NCBI RefSeq assembly: GCF_900168015.1
Contig: NZ_FUYR01000001.1
Span: forward strand, 866,943-930,942
Length of the DNA stretch: 64,000 nucleotides
DNA from: Daejeonella lutea
Lineage (GTDB): Bacteria; Bacteroidota; Bacteroidia; Sphingobacteriales; Sphingobacteriaceae
Direction of reading: 5' to 3'
Position 1 is the stretch's first letter. Each line of letters opens with the position of its first letter. Position numbers and translations under genes: made by a program. Below, one piece after another: positions 58,578 through 64,000 of the stretch. The notes beneath the pieces are model-generated. The model was given only the letters and a program-made list of their open reading frames with translations, was not told where the DNA came from and did no database searches.

Positions 58578-59462
58578 TTGAAATTAAAGCATATCCTTTT
58601 AGCTCTCCTTACTGTCACCATCTGGGGAGTCAATTTCATCGCTGTACATTATTCCCTGAAAACGTTCTCGCCATTCTTATTATGCGCAGTACGATTCGGC
58701 CTCGCTGCTATCCCTTTTGTATTTTTTATTCCCAAACCCAAAGCTTCATGGCAGCTTGTTTTCGGATACGGTTTCTTTATTTTTGTGTTGCAGTTCGGAT
58801 TACTATTTACAGGGCTGCATTTAGGGCTATCACCGGGTTTGGCTTCACTGGTATTACAGGTACAGGTGTTTTTCTCTATGGGTCTGGCCGCAGTGGTATT
58901 TCATGACCGGCCGAGTAAATGGAAGATAATTGGTGCCCTCATTGCTTTCGCAGGATTAGCGATGGTAGCAATTCATGTAGGTGCAGGTACGACGTTATTA
59001 GGGTTTATACTAACGCTGTTTTCTGCAATGTCGTGGGCCGTTGGTAATATGTTTTCAAAGAAGGTCGCATCAGAGTCGTCCCTAGCCCTCGTTGCCTGGG
59101 GAAATCTTGTCGCATTTCCATTCATGATGGTAATTTCTCTTTGTTTGGAAGGCCCAGAATCCATCGTTACATCTTTTGCACATATCAACGCAGAAACGAT
59201 TATATCCGTAATGTACATTGTCTACATGTCGACGACTGTAGGCTATGGAATGTGGGGATTTCTTTTGAATTCTTACTCTACGACAGTTGTTGTTCCCTAT
59301 ACTCTGCTCGTGCCTGTGGTAGGGTTAATAAGTTCTGCTTTGGTTCTAGGGGAAGAAATGCCCTTATGGAAGATTATCGCGTGCATTATCATCATGGCAG
59401 GCTTAGTTTTCAATCAGCTTGAGAAACAGGTACGGGAAATTTTTTCGCGACTATCCAAGTAA
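58578..59462 (+). CDS. EamA/DMT-family exporter
   Basis: A 294-aa inner-membrane carrier with ten helices, two EamA repeats (about 5-135 and 145-285). The start codon is TTG. WGVNFIAVHYSLKTFSPFLL and GLHLGLSPGLASLVLQVQVF resemble the O-acetylserine/cysteine exporter YdeD (EamA); the motif in the second repeat, LLNSYSTTVVVPYTLLVPVV, fits too. Substrate not established. A terminator hairpin (59484-59509) follows. Confidence 0.86.
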   Translation: MKLKHILLALLTVTIWGVNFIAVHYSLKTFSPFLLCAVRFGLAAIPFVFFIPKPKASWQLVFGYGFFIFVLQFGLLFTGLHLGLSPGLASLVLQVQVFFSMGLAAVVFHDRPSKWKIIGALIAFAGLAMVAIHVGAGTTLLGFILTLFSAMSWAVGNMFSKKVASESSLALVAWGNLVAFPFMMVISLCLEGPESIVTSFAHINAETIISVMYIVYMSTTVGYGMWGFLLNSYSTTVVVPYTLLVPVVGLISSALVLGEEMPLWKIIACIIIMAGLVFNQLEKQVREIFSRLSK

Positions 59463-59483
59463 GAGGGAAATAGTGTAACAAAA

Positions 59484-59509
59484 AAAGCAGCTCTTTTCAG
59501 AACTGCTTT
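59484..59509. terminator. Terminator between EamA gene and tRNA-His
   Basis: AAAGCAG/CTGCTTT stem (59484-59490/59503-59509) with A and T tracts; ends both the plus-strand EamA transcript and the minus-strand tRNA-His. Confidence 0.65.
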
Positions 59510-59518
59510 CAAAACTTG

Positions 59519-59593
59519 GGTGGCTGATGGGGCTCGAACCCACGACCCTCGGCACCACAAACCAATACTCTAACCAACTGAGCTACAGCCACC
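59519..59593 (-). tRNA. tRNA-His (anticodon GTG)
   Basis: 75 nt including the extra G(-1) that pairs with C73, the hallmark of tRNA-His. Acceptor GGTGGCTG/CAGCCACC, D-arm TAGCTCAGTTGGTTAGAGTA, anticodon loop TTGTGGT (GTG), T-arm GTGGGTTCGAGCCCCAT-type. CCA is not encoded. Promoter at 59609-59639. Confidence 0.96.
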
Positions 59594-59608
59594 GTTTTTT
59601 TGTGTATG

Positions 59609-59639
59609 CAAAAGTAAGAATTTCACTATACTCTGCAAA
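59609..59639 (-). promoter_or_regulatory. Promoter of tRNA-His
   Basis: Minus strand: TTTG (59639-59636), 19-bp spacer, TACTTTTG (59616-59609), ending 16 bp before the tRNA 5' end. Confidence 0.78.
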
Positions 59640-59757
59640 TTTTTTTATCCATCTGATGATATAATTTGCGCGTTTATAACATTTATTTAAGAACGCGGGG
59701 TCTAAGAACCTGAGCTTGAAACAAATTCCTTATAATTGCCTCTCATTAGTAATATAC

Positions 59758-60225
59758 ATGATTGAGCTTTATACTGACGGTGCATCGAGCGGAAATCCCG
59801 GACCGGGAGGTTATGGTGCTATACTTCGCTCAGGCCAGCACTATAAGGAGATATCCGAAGGTTTCCGTAAAACAACGAATAACCGGATGGAATTACTTGC
59901 AGTGATCAAAGGCTTGGAAAGTATAAAAAAGCCGGGACAGGAAGTGATGATCTTCTCCGATTCTAAATATGTAATTGATTCTGTTGAGAAGAAATGGGTG
60001 TTCGGATGGTTAAAGACGGGATTCAAAGGAAAGAAAAATAAAGATCTATGGCTGCGTTTCCTCGAAGTCTATAAATTACATAAGATCAAATTCACGTGGG
60101 TGCGCGGTCATAACGGACATCCTGAAAACGAACGCTGCGACGAGCTTGCAGTGATGGCTGGAAAGCAGAAGGAGTTGTTGGTGGATACGGTGTTTGAGAG
60201 TGAGGAATTGAAATTAGGAATTTGA
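59758..60225 (+). CDS. rnhA: Ribonuclease HI
   Basis: A 155-aa enzyme that cuts the RNA strand of RNA-DNA hybrids. All four catalytic acids are present: Asp7 in YTDGASSGNPGPGG, Glu45 in NRMELLAVIKGLE, Asp68 in IFSDSKYVIDSV, Asp128 in NERCDELAV; the HNGHPENE loop with His is also intact. I use the ATG at 59758 because the family starts MIELYTDG; the upstream ATG at 59716 would add 14 residues with no counterpart. Monocistronic. A heptamer repeat follows the stop codon. Confidence 0.93.
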   Translation: MIELYTDGASSGNPGPGGYGAILRSGQHYKEISEGFRKTTNNRMELLAVIKGLESIKKPGQEVMIFSDSKYVIDSVEKKWVFGWLKTGFKGKKNKDLWLRFLEVYKLHKIKFTWVRGHNGHPENERCDELAVMAGKQKELLVDTVFESEELKLGI

Positions 60226-60240
60226 GTTGGAGTGTTAGAG

Positions 60241-60370
60241 ATCGGGTAATCGGGTAAACGGTGATCGGTTAATCGGTACTGCTCGGTTAACAACGCAGGG
60301 TTTTGTAATCAGAATACCAGGTGTGTACGTTTGCACCGATTACTGATTACCGATTACTGATTACCGCTAA
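60241..60370. repeat. Heptamer-arm element H, (GATCGGT)n and (CCGATTA)n
   Basis: Left arm 60241-60280: ATCGGGT, AATCGGG, TAAACGG, TGATCGG, TTAATCGG (approximate register). Right arm 60336-60370: CCGATTA, CTGATTA, CCGATTA, CTGATTA, CCGCTAA, perfect 7-bp register. The arms are complementary in type and 55 bp apart. Lies between convergent rnhA and fbp stops. Confidence 0.85.
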
Positions 60371-60378
60371 AACGACCC

Positions 60379-61449
60379 TCAATCTATCCCTCCAATTATC
60401 CCCAGTCCTTCCAACTTCCGCTCCGCCTTCTCACCGGGCGTCAATGCCGAATACTGCTGCATAAGTTCCTCAGCTTTTAAAACCATATTTTTTGAGCCGA
60501 TGAATATGGCTGAACGCTGATGCAAAGAGGTCACTTGCTGATCCAATATTCGATTATAACCATCCGTAGCCCTTCCTCCGGCCTGTTCAATGATAAATGC
60601 CATTGGGTTACATTCATAGACAAGCCTCAGCTTACCATTGGGTGCACTCGAAGTTGTCGGATAGATGAAAATACCGCCCTTTATCATGTTACGGTGGATA
60701 TCCGCCACCATCGATCCGATATATCTAGATGTATAAGGACGAGATGTTTGTTCATCTTCAATCTGGCAATATTTCAGATATTTCTTTACCCCATCCGGGA
60801 AGTGTACATAATTCCCTTCGTTGATGGAATAAATAGTTCCATCCGTCGGGATTTTCATATTTGGATGCGACAGGCAAAACTCCCCAATCGAGGGATCAAG
60901 TGTAAATCCATTCACACCTTTACCGGTGGTGTAAACTAGCATGGTTGAAGATCCGTATATCACATATCCAGCCGCAACTTGCTCTGTTCCCTGCTGAAGT
61001 ACATCCTCCAGAGTAGCCTTTCCATCCGTTGACTTGCGTCTATAAATCGAAAAGATTGTTCCTACAGCCACATTTACATCTATGTTGGACGAGCCGTCAA
61101 GTGGGTCAATTGCTACAATATAACGTGCATTTTTAGAAACTTCTGCGTCGATTGGCACGAACTCATCGTTTTCTTCTGACGCAACGATACAACACTCTCC
61201 ACCGCTTGTTAAGGCTGAGATAAATTGCTCATTTGCAAATACATCTAATTTCTTCTGATTCTCACCCTGGATGTTTATCGTTCCTACCTCTCCGAGGATG
61301 TCCATTAATCCGGCCTTATTTACTTCGCGGTTAACAATTTTGGCTGCAATTCCAATATCCCGAAGGAGGCGCGACAACTCTCCTTTTGCATAGGGGAAAT
61401 CGCTTTGTTTTTCAATTATAAACTGGCCTAAAGTTAAAATTCCAGACAT
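60379..61449 (-). CDS. fbp: Fructose-1,6-bisphosphatase class I
   Basis: A 356-aa gluconeogenic enzyme removing the C1 phosphate. Metal and substrate segments: EENDEFVPI (metal-binding Glu residues), [20 protein letters not shown] with the DPLDGSSN signature, [20 protein letters not shown] and [20 protein letters not shown]. All are conserved, so it should be active. The length (about 335-356) is typical. Followed downstream by the heptamer element; upstream, 19 bp separate it from the phosphodiesterase gene, so they are co-transcribed. Confidence 0.96.
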   Translation of the reverse strand: MSGILTLGQFIIEKQSDFPYAKGELSRLLRDIGIAAKIVNREVNKAGLMDILGEVGTINIQGENQKKLDVFANEQFISALTSGGECCIVASEENDEFVPIDAEVSKNARYIVAIDPLDGSSNIDVNVAVGTIFSIYRRKSTDGKATLEDVLQQGTEQVAAGYVIYGSSTMLVYTTGKGVNGFTLDPSIGEFCLSHPNMKIPTDGTIYSINEGNYVHFPDGVKKYLKYCQIEDEQTSRPYTSRYIGSMVADIHRNMIKGGIFIYPTTSSAPNGKLRLVYECNPMAFIIEQAGGRATDGYNRILDQQVTSLHQRSAIFIGSKNMVLKAEELMQQYSALTPGEKAERKLEGLGIIGGID

Positions 61450-61468
61450 ACTTAGTGTACTTTATACA

Positions 61469-61963
61469 TTACCTACTCGCTAATTCAATGACCTCCAAAT
61501 TAAGAATTTTATCCTCAGAAATGCAAAATCGAAGCAATGTACGAACTTTATGCCAACCGTACTTACCTGCCGCGCCGGGATTTAAGTGTAAACAGGTAAT
61601 ATTTTTATCATAAATCACTTTAAGAATATGCGAGTGCCCGCAGATGAATAGGTCGGGTTTTTCGAGTAGTATATCAGACCGTATCCGTCCATCATATTTT
61701 CCAGGGTAACCGCCTATATGGGTCATCCATACTTTCACATCCTCACAAATAAATTTCAAATCCTCAGGATACTGGGATCGAATTTCCCGCCCGTCGATAT
61801 TCCCATAGACTCCTTTAAGCGGCTTAAATTCAGCTAAGGCATCCGAAACCTTGCTATCTCCGAAATCGCCCGCATGCCAAATCTCGTCGCAGTTCTCAAA
61901 ATGCTTAAAGACCGAGTCATCCAGATAACTATGAGTGTCTGATATCAAGCCTATCCTTGTCAT
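61469..61963 (-). CDS. Metallophosphoesterase (YfcE/MJ0936 type)
   Basis: A 164-aa phosphodiesterase. Calcineurin-type motifs: IGLISDTHSYLDDSV (Asp, His), EIWHAGDFGDS (Asp), VYGNIDGREIRS (GNxD variant), and CGHSHILKV (GHxH). The binuclear metal site is complete. Substrate unknown (generic phosphodiesterase). In operon: 9 bp after the TrmN6-like gene and 19 bp before fbp. Confidence 0.9.
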   Translation of the reverse strand: MTRIGLISDTHSYLDDSVFKHFENCDEIWHAGDFGDSKVSDALAEFKPLKGVYGNIDGREIRSQYPEDLKFICEDVKVWMTHIGGYPGKYDGRIRSDILLEKPDLFICGHSHILKVIYDKNITCLHLNPGAAGKYGWHKVRTLLRFCISEDKILNLEVIELASR

Positions 61964-61972
61964 ATAAACAAA

Positions 61973-62683
61973 CTAGAAAATTGTTAGATATTCTTTCAGA
62001 AGCATTCGATATTCTTCCGTATAAACATTCTGCCTATCATAGATCACGAATTTTTGAGTATTGTCAGCCACCTCTGTAAAACCAATAACCAATATACATC
62101 GATAGGGTTTGGAATGGTGAAAAGAATGAATGAATATGGTCTTGTTTATTTCTAAGGTGCTAGAACCAAGCAGACATTTGATTAATTCGGCAGTGTCAAG
62201 CGGTAATATCAGGTATAGCAGACCTTTAGAACTTAAATGATCAGCCGCTTGTGATATGAGATTTCGAAAGAAATCTTCATTGGTATGTCTAGCAAGTTGT
62301 TTTGACGGTTCGGTCGAGTGCAGCGAATTTATGAAGTATGGAGGATTAGAAACTATAAGGTCGTACCTGATTGCAGAGCCGGAGAAATAATCTTCAATAG
62401 AAGATTTAACGAGGTTGACTTTATCTGCAAAAGGTGAGTTATGGAAATTCAGGCCTGCCGTTTCTGCTGCCCCATCGTCGATCTCGACGGCATCAATTAT
62501 TGCATCAGGATATCGCTGTGCGACCATCAGGGCAATGACTCCCGTACCAGTACCGATCTCCAGTATTCGCTCAATGCGTTCATTTTCAGCAATTGCCCCC
62601 AATAACGCAGCGTCGGTATTAACTTTCATTCCGCAATTGGTCTGGTCAACGCTGAACTGTTTGAACTGGAAAACCTTAGTCAT
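61973..62683 (-). CDS. tRNA1(Val) adenine-37 N6-methyltransferase (TrmN6/YfiC-like)
   Basis: A 236-aa methyltransferase. SAM motif I RILEIGTGTGVIALMVAQRY (about 39-58), acidic motif II IIDAVEIDDGAAE, and catalytic NPPY in YDLIVSNPPYFINSL (about 107-121). The N-terminal FQFKQFSVDQTNCGMKVNTD is diagnostic of the TrmN6 branch (KVxTD). It methylates A37 of tRNA(Val). Its ATG overlaps the stop of the VOC gene (ATGA at 62680-62683), a sign of translational coupling. Confidence 0.9.
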   Translation of the reverse strand: MTKVFQFKQFSVDQTNCGMKVNTDAALLGAIAENERIERILEIGTGTGVIALMVAQRYPDAIIDAVEIDDGAAETAGLNFHNSPFADKVNLVKSSIEDYFSGSAIRYDLIVSNPPYFINSLHSTEPSKQLARHTNEDFFRNLISQAADHLSSKGLLYLILPLDTAELIKCLLGSSTLEINKTIFIHSFHHSKPYRCILVIGFTEVADNTQKFVIYDRQNVYTEEYRMLLKEYLTIF

Positions 62684-63069
62684 ATTTCGTAGAGTTCCAG
62701 AGGAAGTCCGTCGGGATCTTTAAAAAACACAAAACGCTTTCCGGTATGCTCGTCAGTTCGAATATCTTCTGCAACTACACCATGAAAGCTCAAGTCATCG
62801 ACTGCCTTATCCAGGTCATCTGCTTCAAACGCAAGGTGCCTCAAACCGCGGGCCTCAGGCCTGGAGGCTCGTAAGGGAGGTTCAGGAAAAGAAAACAACT
62901 CGATCTGGTAGATTCCATTTACAGCGAGATCAAGTTTGTAGGAATTCCGTTCAGCTCGGTATACTTCCTGTACGACCTCAAGGCCAAGAATTTCTGTATA
63001 GAAGGCTTTTGAAACCGCATAATCAGAACATATAATTGCTATATGGTGTACGCGGTTAAGTTTCAGCAT
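62680..63069 (-). CDS. VOC-superfamily glyoxalase-like protein (YaeR/GloA2-type)
   Basis: A 129-aa vicinal-oxygen-chelate enzyme from ATG 63069 (MLKLNRVHHIAIICSDY); the frame to 63135 runs into purL. Metal ligands fit: His in RVHHIAI, Glu in IYQIELFSFPEPP, His in LRHLAFEADD, Glu in LPLELYEI. SKAFYTEILGLEVVQEVYRA is the helix typical of the SMU1112c/YaeR group. Substrate unknown. One base lies between the purL stop and its start, and its stop overlaps the next start. Confidence 0.88.
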   Translation of the reverse strand: MLKLNRVHHIAIICSDYAVSKAFYTEILGLEVVQEVYRAERNSYKLDLAVNGIYQIELFSFPEPPLRASRPEARGLRHLAFEADDLDKAVDDLSFHGVVAEDIRTDEHTGKRFVFFKDPDGLPLELYEI

Positions 63070-63070
63070 C

Positions 63071-64000
63071 TTATTCCCCCAGTATGTTATGTAGAACGTT
63101 GTTGTAAATGGATTGCGAATCATTAACCGATCCAAAGCTTATTTCATCAACATTCAGGTTTCCGGACGAAACCTTGCCCAAAAGGCTGAATTCGGTTTCG
63201 GAGGTTGCAAGTAATTCAATAAACTCTTCCTGCTGTTCTACCTTTACCGATACGACTACCCTGCCCTGTGCTTCGCCAAACAGGAATGCATCCTTACGAA
63301 CACCGGAATCACTTTCAATCTCAAAACCAAGACCATTAGGCATCGATGATTCTAATAAGGCGATATAAAGACCACCATCGGAAACATCATGTGCGGATTG
63401 AATAAGATTCTGCCTGATCAACTGTTTTATCACCTGATGCATCGCATATTCTTTATCAAGATCAAAGTGTGGTGCAGGGCAAGCAGTTATCTTATGATAA
63501 GATGCCAGATATTGGGAAGATGAAATATCATTCACACTTTCACCTACCATATATATCAGGTCGCCGGCTTGTTTAAAATCAGACGTCATGAATGTGCTTA
63601 AATCATCAAGCACTCCCAGCATACCAATTGTAGGAGTTGGAAAAACCGGCCCTTCATCGGATGACTGGTTATAAAAACTCACGTTTCCGCCTGTTACCGG
63701 AGTTTCAAACTTCGTACATGCTGCGCCCATTCCCTTGATCGCACCAACAAACTGCCAGTAAACTTCAGGAACATAGGGATTACCAAAATTCAGGCAATTA
63801 GTTATAGCAACAGGCTCCCCTCCTGCACAGGTAATATTACGGGCAGCTTCCGCTACAGCTATAGCACAACCCTTCTCCGGATCAGCATAAACATATCTGG
63901 AGTTACAGTCGACGGATAAGGCGATAGCTTTGTCGGTACCTTTGACGCTAACTACTGCTGCGTCGCTTGGACGGTTTGTAGTCATCGTAGCCGTACCAAC
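63071..64000 (-). CDS. purL: Phosphoribosylformylglycinamidine synthase subunit PurL, 3' part; 5' cut by window edge
   Basis: C-terminal 310 residues of the small-type PurL (usual length about 740), the amidoligase making FGAM in purine synthesis. The frame is open to base 64000. Visible: YADPEKGCAIAVAEAARNIT, CLNFGNPYVPEVYWQFVGAI, VTGGNVSFYNQSSDEGPVFP, TPTIGMLGVLDD, and DVSDGGLYIALLESSM, the AIRS-fold ATP/Mg motifs. It works with PurQ and PurS, not in the window. Directly followed (1 bp) by the VOC gene, so purL heads this minus-strand operon. Confidence 0.95.
   Translation of the reverse strand, partial: VGTATMTTNRPSDAAVVSVKGTDKAIALSVDCNSRYVYADPEKGCAIAVAEAARNITCAGGEPVAITNCLNFGNPYVPEVYWQFVGAIKGMGAACTKFETPVTGGNVSFYNQSSDEGPVFPTPTIGMLGVLDDLSTFMTSDFKQAGDLIYMVGESVNDISSSQYLASYHKITACPAPHFDLDKEYAMHQVIKQLIRQNLIQSAHDVSDGGLYIALLESSMPNGLGFEIESDSGVRKDAFLFGEAQGRVVVSVKVEQQEEFIELLATSETEFSLLGKVSSGNLNVDEISFGSVNDSQSIYNNVLHNILGE

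Noticed and set aside
1-64000. Insertion sequence or prophage
   Set aside because: I saw no transposase, integrase or phage structural gene on either strand.

Overview
The window is a 64 kb stretch of chromosome from a member of the Bacteroidota, most likely family Sphingobacteriaceae (Pedobacter/Mucilaginibacter-like). The evidence is a SusC/SusD pair, several secreted glycoside hydrolases, a DUF1080/Gfo-Idh-MocA/PQQ-dehydrogenase cluster, DUF6377 and 7TM-AraC type regulators, and promoters of the Bacteroidota type (TTTG, 18-20 bp, TAnnTTTG) in front of all three tRNA genes and an ArsR gene. Genus is inferred from protein flavour only. I see no prophage, insertion sequence, CRISPR array or rRNA operon.

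Layout. 0-7.5 kb: the 3' part of a PgpH-type 7TM-HD phosphodiesterase, two RibD-C/DHFR-like reductases, an ArsR-AHSA1-VOC operon with a well-defined promoter/operator, a GIY-YIG protein, tRNA-Ser and tRNA-Pro, and a PAS histidine kinase. 7.5-13.5 kb: catalase HPII with an ankyrin protein, then small stress/adaptation genes (VOC, two SRPBCC, DoxX-like) and a GlxA/AraC regulator. 13.5-20.5 kb: a DsbD-alpha-like protein coupled to a thioredoxin/beta-barrel fusion, a MutS-like ATPase, an unknown secreted 500-aa protein and a NamZ-type muramidase, with spacers full of dispersed non-coding repeats. 21.3-30 kb: an alkylation-repair-like trio (2OG oxygenase, Ada-type zinc domain, AlkB), a DoxX-like protein, a methyltransferase, a divergent NmrA/HxlR pair, DUF1801, a hydrolase, beta-carbonic anhydrase, and a fasciclin gene next to an ECF sigma/RskA-type anti-sigma operon.

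31.7-56.6 kb is a polysaccharide-utilisation region. SusC, SusD, a GH13 and a GH20 lie on the minus strand, with a GH35 divergent from SusC. A second block has a GH13 neopullulanase (SusA-like), a DUF6377 regulator (SusR-like), another GH13, and a membrane AraC regulator with two CBM20/48-like periplasmic domains. A third block (DUF1080, Gfo/Idh/MocA, sugar dehydrogenase-PKD-cytochrome c, two small paralogous secreted proteins) looks like oxidative 3-keto-glycoside metabolism. Together these suggest uptake and hydrolysis of alpha-glucans plus side-chain sugars. 57-64 kb is housekeeping: an H1-like basic protein, methionine aminopeptidase, EamA exporter, tRNA-His, RNase HI, fructose-1,6-bisphosphatase, phosphodiesterase, TrmN6-like methyltransferase, VOC protein and the 3' part of purL.

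The most unusual signal is non-coding. At least eight spacers carry tandem repeats with a strict 7-bp period but different heptamers, often starting at the stop codon of the upstream gene and, at four loci, arranged as two arms of opposite complementarity around a short core. A second family (about 60-350 bp, with a CTCCCCTT/AAGGGGAG hairpin head) is present in three copies. A multi-branched fold lies just behind tRNA-Pro. These, the thioredoxin/beta-barrel fusion and the CBM-7TM-AraC sensor deserve the closest look.
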